Shown: positions 54,501-63,885 of the stretch, piece by piece | Layout: each line of letters opens with the position of its first letter | Numbering within the stretch: the first letter of the stretch is position 1 | Origin: Strobilurus pachycystidiatus | Lineage: Eukaryota; Basidiomycota; Agaricomycetes; Agaricales; Physalacriaceae | DNA length: 64,000 nt | Reading direction: 5' to 3' | NCBI GenBank assembly: GCA_019915135.1 | Contig: JAHLMK010000030.1 | Coordinates: 220,866-284,865, forward strand | Made by a program: the position numbers and the translations under genes | Notes under the pieces: generated by a model | Seen by the model: only the letters and a program-made list of their open reading frames with translations | Told to the model about the DNA's origin: nothing | The model's database searches: none

Positions 54501-57500
54501 TTTTGGGGTGAGTGTGTGAGGCTGCTGTCTGTGCGCATGTGGAATTCTGGTGTCCTGCTTATGAGAATTCCGCGTTTTGGTCAAAGGTGATGTAGGGTGC
54601 GTGCGAGTGGCCGCGGGAGGCTTGAGCTGAGATGGAGGATGATCTGGGTGGGTGTGTGAGAATGGGTGATGACAGCAGAGGCGAGGGTGTCTGTGAGCGT
54701 TCACTTTCTTTCATGCGCAACGTGTCCGAGTGGGTGTTTCTTGCTCTCGTCGGCTTGTCGGTGTCCGTCGGAAGTGGAGGGTGTGTGCGATGGACGGAGG
54801 GATGAGTATGAGCTGTGATGAGAGTTGAGGCGAGTGGCGGGGATGTCCGGGTGACTCTGCGGAGGGTGCGTGCGGAGGAACGTGAAGGCGGGGCTGTTGT
54901 GGGCCGAGTTTGCGATTGTGTGAGATGAGGGTTTTATATTCTGAATCAGAAAAATGAGGCCGTCGCGGTGATACCCTATGCGGGAGCTGCGGTGAGGTAT
55001 TTACTTTTCTCGTGCGGCGCGCGTTCGCATCGCTCTCACGGGCCGGGGATGAGTGCGATTGAGATGAGGGTTTTATATTCTGATTCAGAAAGAAGAGGGC
55101 TTTCTGATGATACTATGTGCGGGAACGGGCGAGTGATTATTAAGTTGAGTGTGCGGCGATCGGTCGTGGTGCTGCTGCGAGCTGTGTGTGAGTGCGAATG
55201 AGAAGAGGGTTTTATATTCTGATTCAGAAAGAGGAGGGCTTTCTGAGGATACTATGTGCGAGAACGGGCGAGTGAGATGCGAGTGAGTTTGCGGCGCGGC
55301 TCGGGTTCGTGAGGCTCTGACGGGCTGAGGGAGTGTGCGATGCAGATGAGGATTTTGAAATGTGATTCAGGAAGGAGGGGGCTTTGTGGTGATACTATGT
55401 GTCGGTGCGAATGGAGGAGAATGGTGCGGTTTGCTTTTTATGTCGTTTCAAGGCGATGTATGCGTTGAGGGCCGTTCTCAGAAGGCGCGTGTCTGTGTCG
55501 GAGGCCTGTGAGCGGGTATACGGACCGGTTAGAGGGTCAGGGAGACGCGCAGTTCCGGTTAGGGTTAGAAGAGGTGCGGGTTGGTTGGGGTTCTGTCTCG
55601 GGGTGAAGAAAACGGTATTGTCTCTCGTGCGGGCGCAAAGGTGACTGTCTGTGTGAGTTTTGGGGTGAGTGTGTGAGGCTGCTGTCTGTGCGCATGTGGA
55701 ATTCTGGTGTCCTGCTTATGAGAATTCCGCGTTTTGGTCAAAGGTGATGTAGGGTGCGTGCGAGTGGCCGCGGGAGGCTTGAGCTGAGATGGAGGATGAT
55801 CTGGGTGGGTGTGTGAGAATGGGTGATGACAGCAGAGGCGAGGGTGTCTGTGAGCGTTCACTTTCTTTCATGCGCAACGTGTCCGAGTGGGTGTTTCTTG
55901 CTCTCGTCGGCTTGTCGGTGTCCGTCGGAAGTGGAGGGTGTGTGCGATGGACGGAGGGATGAGTATGAGCTGTGATGAGAGTTGAGGCGAGTGGCGGGGA
56001 TGTCCGGGTGACTCTGCGGAGGGTGCGTGCGGAGGAACGTGAAGGCGGGGCTGTTGTGGGCCGAGTTTGCGATTGTGTGAGATGAGGGTTTTATATTCTG
56101 AATCAGAAAAATGAGGCCGTCGCGGTGATACCCTATGCGGGAGCTGCGGTGAGGTATTTACTTTTCTCGTGCGGCGCGCGTTTGCATCGCTCTCACGGGC
56201 CGGGGATGAGTGCGATTGAGATGAGGGTTTTATATTCTGATTCAGAAAGAAGAGGGCTTTCTGATGATACTATGTGCGGGAACGGGCGAGTGATTATTAA
56301 GTTGAGTGTGCGGCGATCGGTCGTGGTGCTGCTGCGAGCTGTGTGTGAGTGCGAATGAGAAGAGGGTTTTATATTCTGATTCAGAAAGAGGAGGGCTTTC
56401 TGAGGATACTATGTGCGAGAACGGGCGAGTGAGATGCGAGTGAGTTTGCGGCGCGGCTCGGGTTCGTGAGGCTCTGACGGGCTGAGGGAGTGTGCGATGC
56501 AGATGAGGATTTTGAAATGTGATTCAGGAAGGAGGGGGCTTTGTGGTGATACTATGTGTCGGTGCGAATGGAGGAGAATGGTGCGGTTTGCTTTTTATGT
56601 CGTTTCAAGGCGATGTATGCGTTGAGGGCCGTTCTCAGAAGGCGCGTGTCTGTGTCGGAGGCCTGTGAGCGGGTATACGGACCGGTTAGAGGGTCAGGGA
56701 GACGCGCAGTTCCGGTTAGGGTTAGAAGAGGTGCGGGTTGGTTGGGGTTCTGTCTCGGGGTGAAGAAAACGGTATTGTCTCTCGTGCGGGCGCAAAGGTG
56801 ACTGTCTGTGTGAGTTTTGGGGTGAGTGTGTGAGGCTGCTGTCTGTGCGCATGTGGAATTCTGGTGTCCTGCTTATGAGAATTCCGCGTTTTGGTCAAAG
56901 GTGATGTAGGGTGCGTGCGAGTGGCCGCGGGAGGCTTGAGCTGAGATGGAGGATGATCTGGGTGGGTGTGTGAGAATGGGTGATGACAGCAGAGGCGAGG
57001 GTGTCTGTGAGCGTTCACTTTCTTTCATGCGCAACGTGTCCGAGTGGGTGTTTCTTGCTCTCGTCGGCTTGTCGGTGTCCGTCGGAAGTGGAGGGTGTGT
57101 GCGATGGACGGAGGGATGAGTATGAGCTGTGATGAGAGTTGAGGCGAGTGGCGGGGATGTCCGGGTGACTCTGCGGAGGGTGCGTGCGGAGGAACGTGAA
57201 GGCGGGGCTGTTGTGGGCCGAGTTTGCGATTGTGTGAGATGAGGGTTTTATATTCTGAATCAGAAAAATGAGGCCGTCGCGGTGATACCCTATGCGGGAG
57301 CTGCGGTGAGGTATTTACTTTTCTCGTGCGGCGCGCGTTTGCATCGCTCTCACGGGCCGGGGATGAGTGCGATTGAGATGAGGGTTTTATATTCTGATTC
57401 AGAAAGAAGAGGGCTTTCTGATGATACTATGTGCGGGAACGGGCGAGTGATTATTAAGTTGAGTGTGCGGCGATCGGTCGTGGTGCTGCTGCGAGCTGTG

Positions 57501-57712
57501 TGTGAGTGCGAATGAGAAGAGGGTTTTATATTCTGATTCAGAAAGAGGAGGGCTTTCTGAGGATACTATGTGCGAGAACGGGCGAGTGAGATGCGAGTGA
57601 GTTTGCGGCGCGGCTCGGGTTCGTGAGGCTCTGACGGGCTGAGGGAGTGTGCGATGCAGATGAGGATTTTGAAATGTGATTCAGGAAGGAGGGGGCTTTG
57701 TGGTGATACTAT

Positions 57713-58098
57713 GTGTCGGTGCGAATGGAGGAGAATGGTGCGGTTTGCTTTTTATGTCGTTTCAAGGCGATGTATGCGTTGAGGGCCGTTCTCAGAAGGC
57801 GCGTGTCTGTGTCGGAGGCCTGTGAGCGGGTATACGGACCGGTTAGAGGGTCAGGGAGACGCGCAGTTCCGGTTAGGGTTAGAAGAGGTGCGGGTTGGTT
57901 GGGGTTCTGTCTCGGGGTGAAGAAAACGGTATTGTCTCTCGTGCGGGCGCAAAGGTGACTGTCTGTGTGAGTTTTGGGGTGAGTGTGTGAGGCTGCTGTC
58001 TGTGCGCATGTGGAATTCTGGTGTCCTGCTTATGAGAATTCCGCGTTTTGGTCAAAGGTGATGTAGGGTGCGTGCGAGTGGCCGCGGGAGGCTTGAGC
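57713..58098 (+). repeat. Last satellite copy, truncated after ~386 bp
   Basis: The final unit matches the others through GCTTGAGC (58091-58098). The next expected bases, TGAGATGG, are replaced by TATCTATCTAAT of the 606-bp family. Only one T is shared at the join. Confidence 0.9.
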
Positions 58099-58114
58099 TA
58101 TCTATCTAATCCTC

Positions 58115-58134
58115 TTTTTCGCTAGCAAGAAAAA
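58115..58134. other. Edge hairpin of unit A
   Basis: TTTTTCGCTAGCAAGAAAAA: a GCTAGC core flanked by C/T5 and G/A5 arms, with an AA bulge on the right. It is repeated at the same place in units B and E1-E4. Confidence 0.7.
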
Positions 58135-58157
58135 TTTCCTTTTATGGACGTAAAACG

Positions 58158-58243
58158 GCTAGAAACGTGACTATATCAGCTAGAAACGTGATGGAAGAAC
58201 AGCTAAAAATGTGACCATATTAGCTAGAAATGTGACACAATCA
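58158..58243 (+). repeat. GTGAC iteron cluster of unit A, four copies
   Basis: GCTAGAAACGTGA-type motifs start at 58158, 58179, 58202 and 58223, spaced 21-23 bp, about two helical turns. The third is GCTAAAAATGTGAC. The first bases, GCTAG, repeat the core of the adjacent hairpin. The reverse complement, GTCACGTTTC, resembles a bHLH-type TCACGT half-site; that reading is inference. Confidence 0.75.
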
Positions 58244-58698
58244 CCCACCAACTATTCATCACATGTTATAGTCAGCCACATTTATCCTTCCTTCTACGCT
58301 CAAGTCGATGTTTAAAGTCATCTTACTATGACTTCGAACTCATTGTTCATTCATGTTTCAATCAAGATCAATGAAAACCTATACTTATGCATCTCATATT
58401 CAATTCCGAGTATGATGATGGCCCACGCGGACTGGGGTACTTGTATTTTGGGTACAGTCTATTTTTCGTATGCGGAAGTAATGTATTGGGCCGTAACGAG
58501 GAAACGAGATTAGGTAGACAGTTGATACTTCTGAATCAGTGAAGAGCATGAGGATACGCATCCAATGATGCATAATATTCATTCGAAAACAGCTGTCTTG
58601 CGCTTGCGGACGGTTAGAGGTTGGTAACGCAGATCGAGGGATTCAGCCTAACGTAAAAAGCCCACCCGGCCTCGGATGTGTCTTTGGAAGGCCTATCC

Positions 58699-59058
58699 TA
58701 TCTATCTAATCCTCTTTTTCGCTAGCAAGAAAAATTTCCTTTTATGGACGCAAAACGGCTAGAAGCGTGACTATATCAGCTGGAAACGTGACCACATCAG
58801 CTAGAAACGTCACACTAAACAGCTAGAAACGTGACCATATTAGCTAGAAACGTGACCATATTAGCTAGAAATGTGACACAATCAGTCACCAACTATTGAC
58901 CAGACAATACGACGAGTTATGTTTGTCTTTCCTTGTATGGACGAGTTGCAGTTCAAAGTCAAGGTCAGATGACTTTGAACACATTATCCATCTATCTTTC
59001 ATGTATGAGTCTTGGACTCAATTCAAGTATGATGATAGCCCACGCAGATGTAGGTTAG
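58699..59058 (+). repeat. 606-bp-family unit B, diverged and cut short
   Basis: The edge and hairpin are identical to unit A. The iteron cluster is expanded to six copies (58758, 58779, 58800, 58822, 58843, 58864; spacing 21-22 bp). After about 58885 it diverges but still reaches a GATGATAGCCCACGC core at 59030. It then ends in GTAGGTTAGGC and passes into the 159-bp array. Confidence 0.75.
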
Positions 59059-60361
59059 GCAACAAAGAAAGTCCAAACAGCAGCTGAGTCTGTGTCCAAC
59101 CTGCTCTGTGGGAGTACATTCAAACTATGCGACAATGCTTTTGTACTAAAGCCTTGTGCTGCCGTATACATGTCTGGCACGTATCTCAAAACTTCACCAT
59201 GAAGCTTGCGTGCGGGAGCCCTGTGATGCCGTATTTGAGGTCTAGGATGCCCAGAGAGGTTCTGGATGGTAGGACTAGGCGCGGGGTCAAAGGACGCGCA
59301 AACGGCGCCTGGATCCGTGTCCAGCATGCTCTGCATAAGTACATTCAGACTACAGACCAATGGTCATGTACAAGGAACTGAGGACGCCGTGTACCGGGTC
59401 TAGAACCCTCGGAGAGGTCCCGGTTGATAGGAATAGGCACAGCGTCGAAAGACCTGCAAACAGCGACTGGGTATGTGCTCCAGCTGGTATATGGCGCAAA
59501 GTCCAAAACTTTACCATGAAGCTCTTGTGCAGAAGCTTTGTGCCGCCGTATTTAAGGTCTAGGACCATTAGGCACATTCCCATTATCAGGAATAGCCGCG
59601 GCGTCGAAGGACGCACAAACGGCGGCGGGTTCCGTGTCCAGCCTGCTCTGCAGGTCAACCATCAAAACTACATGGTGATCCCTTTGTGCGCGGACTTCGA
59701 GCCGCCGTATTCTAGCTCTGAGACCCTCAGAGAGGTCCCGAATGGCAGTAATAGCCGCGCCGTCAAAGGACGCGCAAACGGCAGCTGGGTCTGTGCCCAA
59801 GCTGATATGTGGCGCAAAATCCGAAACTACAACATGAAGCTCTTGTGCGCGGGCTTCGAGCCGCCGTATTCGAGCTCTGAGACCCTCAGAGAGGTCCCGA
59901 ATGGCAGGAATAGCCGCGCCGTCAAAAGACGCGCAAACGGCGGCTGGATCCGTGTCCAGCCTGCTCTGCAGGTCAACTATCAAAACTACATGATGATCCT
60001 CTCGTGCACGGGCCTCGAGCCGCCGTATTCGAGGTTCTGGACACCTAGGGAGGTTCCGGATAGCAGGAATAGCCGCGGCGTCAAAAGACGCGCAAACGGC
60101 AGCTGGGTCTGTGCCCAAGCTGATATGTGGCGCAAAATCCGAAACTACACCATGAAGCTCTTGTGCGCGGGCTTCGAGCCGCCGTATTCAAGCTCTGAGA
60201 CCCTCAGAGAGGTCCCGAATGGCAGGAATAGCCGCCCCGTCAAAATACGCGCAAACGGCGGCGGGTTCCGTGTCCAGCCTGCTCTGCAGGTGAACAATCA
60301 AAACTACATGGTTATAGCGTTGTGCGCGGACCCCGAGCCGCCGTATTTGAGGTCTGGGACC
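59059..60361. repeat. 159-bp tandem array with a 318-bp alternating (B-A) higher-order unit
   Basis: The GCCGCCGTAT landmark recurs at 59542, 59701, 59860, 60019, 60178 and 60337, exactly 159 bp apart, with decayed forms at 59383 and 59225 and a 67-bp deleted unit before that. Two unit types alternate without exception: one containing CCTGCTCTGCAGG, the other AGCTGATATGTGGCGC. Proximal units are more diverged than distal ones. Because 159 is 3 x 53, both strands stay open: 334 codons on plus (59360-60361) and 188 on minus (59552-60118, helix-like with RARIRRLEARAQ). Changes between like units are spread about evenly over codon positions, so I do not call a gene. Confidence 0.9.
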
Positions 60362-60797
60362 TAACTATCTAATAGCTTTGTTGTTGCGTCAACAAAATTT
60401 CCTTTTATGGACAGGAAATCATCAACAAAATGTCACAAAACTGTCAACAAAGTGTGACAAAACCGTCAACAAATGTGACAAGACAGCTAACAAATAGTAC
60501 GAAGTCGACTCACAATGACTTTGAACTCAGTCTCTTCATGTGTCTTTCAGTCTATAATGTGTATGCGGAAGTAATGTATTTGGCCGTAACGAGGTAACGA
60601 GATTAGGTAGACAGTTGATACTTCTGAATCAGTGAAGAGCATGAGGATACGCATCCAATGATGCATAATATTCATTCGAAAACAGCTGTCTTGCGCTTGC
60701 GGACGGTTAGAGGTTGGTAACGCATATTGAGGGATTCAGCCTAACGTAAAAAGCCCACCCGGCCTCGGATGTGTCTTTGGAAGGCCTATCCTTTCAC
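60362..60797 (+). repeat. 606-bp-family unit C, variant with a different hairpin and different iterons
   Basis: The edge TAACTATCTAAT matches the family edge at 11 of 12 bases. The hairpin is TTTGTTG / CAACAAA (60377-60396) instead of the GCTAGC type. The iterons start at 60422, 60444 and 60466 (TCAACAAA followed by TGTCAC, GTGTGAC or TGTGAC), plus GCTAACAAATAG at 60486. An internal deletion removes the GATGATGGCCCAC core. From about 60561 (TATGCGGAAGTAATG) to CCTTTCAC it is nearly identical to the canonical unit. Confidence 0.8.
60377..60396. other. Edge hairpin of unit C
   Basis: Perfect 7-bp arms TTTGTTG and CAACAAA around a 6-nt TTGCGT loop, in the same position as the unrelated hairpin of the other units and followed by the same ATTTCCTTTTATGGAC context. 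Confidence 0.75.
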
Positions 60798-61453
60798 TTT
60801 TAGTAGGTTAGGAGGTGAGGGCACATAGGTGACGTGCCACAAGAAGTTCAAACTCAGTTCAAGAAAGGGCGCGCGTACGAGGCCTCTGTCTCGGTGCGTA
60901 TCGCAGTTCAAAGTAAGATGTGTATCACTAGACGAGTTCAAAGATGTCCTGAGTTGCTTTTGAACCGTTCACTTTTTTTCTAACTTGTCAGATATGGCCT
61001 GTTAATGCGTCGTTTATTCGGAAGACTAGTCGGTCAAAGGAAGCAATCTATTCGCTCGTGCTCGGTTGTTTAAACTGTTATAGATCTGAGCACATGTGAC
61101 ATATGAAGGGCAGAGTCAAGTCAGGTCTGACGGCGAGTGCCGCAGGAGCCGTAAACAACACACGTTCATGCTAAATACCGGGAATGGTCGCAGTCAAGTT
61201 CAGAAATGTCGTAGTCAGTCAAAGATGGGCAATTCGGAATCATATTGACATTTCGAGTGTGATGATGGCCCACACGGGCTGTGCGACTTGCATTTTGACT
61301 ATGGCCTCTTGTTCGCCTGTGGAAATAATGTCTTTGGCCGTAGTGCGGCAATGAGATTAGATGGGGAGTTGATACTGCCGTATTCAAGAAGAGCACAAAG
61401 ATACGGACAACACGTATAGTGTGAACAGATTGTGCACCTTATACGGGCTCACT
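60798..61453 (+). repeat. Diverged subtelomeric unit D1
   Basis: It begins with telomere-like GTAGGTTAGGAGGTGAGGG and lacks the TATCTATCTAAT edge and iterons. Its second half is a diverged copy of the 606-bp unit: GATGATGGCCCAC at 61261, then about 130 bp alignable without gaps to unit A. Substitutions there fall at all codon positions, so the shared minus-strand open frame is not a gene. Confidence 0.7.
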
Positions 61454-62032
61454 CGGTTAGAAGGTTAGGTTCGGGTTAGAAGGTTTGGGGTTCTCGGTGT
61501 TCTCGCCCGCGCAGCGGAAGAGAACGTTTAAGAAAGGGCCCGCGTGCGGGGCCTCTGTCCCGGTGTGTATTGGAGACGCACCAAGATATGTGATATTATG
61601 CTAAACGTGCGTTCCGGCCGCGTTGTGATTTGATTCGGATAGTAAGTATCAGACGTGCGTTCAAGTGATGGGTTCAAAGATGTCTTGGATTATCTTTGAA
61701 CTAACGCAGATGTTCAATTTATTTCGTTAGGTGTCAACAATGACTTCACGTTACGCTTCTTAGTCGGAAACCTACTCGGTTGAAGAAAGCGAGCAATACG
61801 CTTGTTTTCGGATGTTCAGCATGACATGAACTTGAGTATACGTAAAATATGAAGAGAAAACTCCAAGTGACGCGTCGCGGCATGTGCTGTGAGAGTCACA
61901 AATAACAGTTTGTTGGAACGGTGTATTGCGGGTGTTGCATTCAGTCAAATTTGGTGTATCTGGGTTCGTAATCAAATTCCGAGTATGATGATGGCCCACG
62001 CGGACTGGGGTACTTGTATTTTGGGTACAGTC
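61454..62032 (+). repeat. Diverged subtelomeric unit D2, truncated
   Basis: A diverged duplicate of D1: the AAGAAAGGGC block at 60861 recurs at 61530, 669 bp later. It opens with decayed telomere-like sequence (GGTTAGAAGGTTAGG, GGGTTAGAAGG). From 61973 it becomes identical to the canonical unit (CAAATTCCGAG, then GATGATGGCCCACGCGG), and is cut at GGGTACAGTC, where E1 begins. Confidence 0.7.
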
Positions 62033-62638
62033 TATCTATCTAATCCTCTTTTTCGCTAGCAAGAAAAATTTCCTTTTATGGACGTAAAACGGCTAGAAAC
62101 GTGACTATATCAGCTAGAAACGTGATGGAAGAACAGCTAAAAATGTGACCATATTAGCTAGAAATGTGACACAATCACCCACCAACTATTCATCACATGT
62201 TATAGTCAGCCACATTTATCCTTCCTTCTACGCTCAAGTCGATGTTTAAAGTCATCTTACTATGACTTCGAACTCATTGTTCATTCATGTTTCAATCAAG
62301 ATCAATGAAAACCTATACTTATGCATCTCATATTCAATTCCGAGTATGATGATGGCCCACGCGGACTGGGGTACTTGTATTTTGGGTACAGTCTATTTTT
62401 CGTATGCGGAAGTAATGTATTGGGCCGTAACGAGGAAACGAGATTAGGTAGACAGTTGATACTTCTGAATCAGTGAAGAGCATGAGGATACGCATCCAAT
62501 GATGCATAATATTCATTCGAAAACAGCTGTCTTGCGCTTGCGGACGGTTAGAGGTTGGTAACGCAGATCGAGGGATTCAGCCTAACGTAAAAAGCCCACC
62601 CGGCCTCGGATGTGTCTTTGGAAGGCCTATCCTTTCAC
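62033..62638 (+). repeat. 606-bp unit E1
   Basis: Canonical 606-bp copy from TATCTATCTAAT to CCTTTCAC, nearly identical to unit A although about 4 kb away, with the same hairpin and four iterons. This suggests recent copying across the diverged units between them. Confidence 0.9.
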
Positions 62639-63244
62639 TATCTATCTAATCCTCTTTTTCGCTAGCAAGAAAAATTTCCTTTTATGGACGTAAAACGGCT
62701 AGAAACGTGACTATATCAGCTAGAAACGTGATGGAAGAACAGCTAAAAATGTGACCATATTAGCTAGAAATGTGACACAATCACCCACCAACTATTCATC
62801 ACATGTTATAGTCAGCCACATTTATCCTTCCTTCTACGCTCAAGTCGATGTTTAAAGTCATCTTACTATGACTTCGAACTCATCGTTCATTCATGTTTCA
62901 ATCAAGATCAATGAAAACCTATACTTATGCATCTCATATTCAATTCCGAGTATGATGATGGCCCACGCGGACTGGGGTACTTGTATTTTGGGTACAGTCT
63001 ATTTTTCGTATGCGGAAGTAATGTATTGGGCCGTAACGAGGAAACGAGATTAGGTAGACAGTTGATACTTCTGAATCAGTGAAGAGCATGAGGATACGCA
63101 TCCAATGATGCATAATATTCATTCGAAAACAGCTGTCTTGCGCTTGCGGACGGTTAGAGGTTGGTAACGCAGATCGAGGGATTCAGCCTAACGTAAAAAG
63201 CCCACCCGGCCTCGGATGTGTCTTTGGAAGGCCTATCCTTTCAC
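62639..63244 (+). repeat. 606-bp unit E2
   Basis: Head-to-tail with E1. One private difference was noticed: ACTCATCGTTC at about 62880 where other copies have ACTCATTGTTC. Confidence 0.9.
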
Positions 63245-63844
63245 TATCTATCTAATCCTCTTTTTCGCTAGCAAGAAAAATTTCCTTTTATGGACGTAAA
63301 ACGGCTAGAAACGTGACTATATCAGCTAGAAACGTGATGGAAGAACAGCTAAAAATGTGACCATATTAGCTAGAAATGTGACACAATCACCCACCAACTA
63401 TTCATCACATGTTATAGTCAGCCACATTTATCCTTCCTTCTACGCTCAAGTCGATGTTTAAAGTCATCTTACTATGACTTCGAACTCATTGTTCATTCAT
63501 GTTTCAATCAAGATCAATGAAAACCTATACTTATGCATCTCATATTCAATTCCGAGTATGATGATGGCCCACGCGGACTGGGGTACTTGTATTTTGGGTA
63601 CAGTCTATTTTTCGTATGCGGAAGTAATGTATTGGGCCGTAACGAGGAAACGAGATTAGGTAGACAGTTGATACTTCTGAATCAGTGAAGAGCATGAGGA
63701 TACGCATCCAATGATGCATAATATTCATTCGAAAACAGCTGTCTTGCGCTTGCGGACGGTTAGAGGTTGGTAACGCAGATCGAGGGATTCAGCCTAACGT
63801 AAAAAGCCCACCCGGCCTCGGATGTGTCTTTGGAAGGCCTATCC
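63245..63844 (+). repeat. 606-bp-family unit E3 (600-bp form)
   Basis: Ends in GGCCTATCC without TTTCAC, like unit A, so the 600- and 606-bp forms alternate in the mosaic. Otherwise it matches E1. Confidence 0.9.
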
Positions 63845-63885
63845 TATCTATCTAATCCTCTTTTTCGCTAGCAAGAAAAATTTCC
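63845..63885 (+). repeat. 41-bp stub E4 of the 606-bp family, cut by the telomere
   Basis: Only the edge and hairpin remain (TATCTATCTAAT to AAATTTCC). The expected TTTTATGGACG is replaced by GTAGGGTTACG. The break lies just after the hairpin, before any iteron. Confidence 0.9.

Larger units (their letters stand above)
2166..58098 (+). repeat. Subtelomeric satellite array, 1157-bp unit, about 48 head-to-tail copies
   Basis: The same unit repeats without inversion. Its ATGTGTCGGTGCGAATGG landmark falls at 3351, 4508, 5660, 6816, 7973 and so on to 57713 (48 positions), nearly always 1157 bp apart, with 1152-1159 in a few places. A deleted first copy precedes them. The plus strand is conspicuously G-rich and C-poor. 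Units are nearly identical, implying very recent homogenisation or assembly duplication. Small open frames (77, 81 and 98 codons) recur in every unit but overlap on both strands, resemble no known family, and are frameshifted in some copies, so they are not called as genes. The array starts against the retrotransposon remnant and ends mid-unit. Confidence 0.97.
58099..58698 (+). repeat. 606-bp-family unit A (600-bp form)
   Basis: First full copy. It has the proximal edge TATCTATCTAATCC, a hairpin at 58115-58134, four GTGAC iterons (58158-58243), a core GATGATGGCCCAC near 58414, TTCTGAATCAG at 58529-58539, CGGTTAGAGG at 58611-58620, and the distal edge GGCCTATCC. It lacks the final TTTCAC of the 606-bp form. 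Interior ORFs of 60-61 codons are not supported as genes. Confidence 0.9.

Noticed and set aside
2166..58098. CRISPR array or ribosomal spacer
   Set aside because: The repeats are contiguous 1157-bp units without unique spacers, no cas genes or rRNA are present, and the setting is eukaryotic.
58328..58582. 61-codon plus and 60-codon minus ORFs in each 606-bp unit
   Set aside because: Aligning unit A with D1 over the shared ~130 bp gives about 9, 15 and 13 changes at minus-frame codon positions 1, 2 and 3, the opposite of purifying selection.
59360..60361. 334-codon plus-strand ORF and 188-codon minus-strand ORF
   Set aside because: Both lie in the 159-bp array, where a period divisible by three keeps several frames open. 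Changes between units are not concentrated at third positions in either frame, and the minus frame has a stop in the distal unit.
58099..63844. Helitron identity for the 606-bp unit (TC start, 3' hairpin)
   Set aside because: The edge can be read as TC..., and GGCCT/AGGCC near the distal end forms a weak stem, but no CTRR terminus or Rep/helicase is seen and the distal edge varies.
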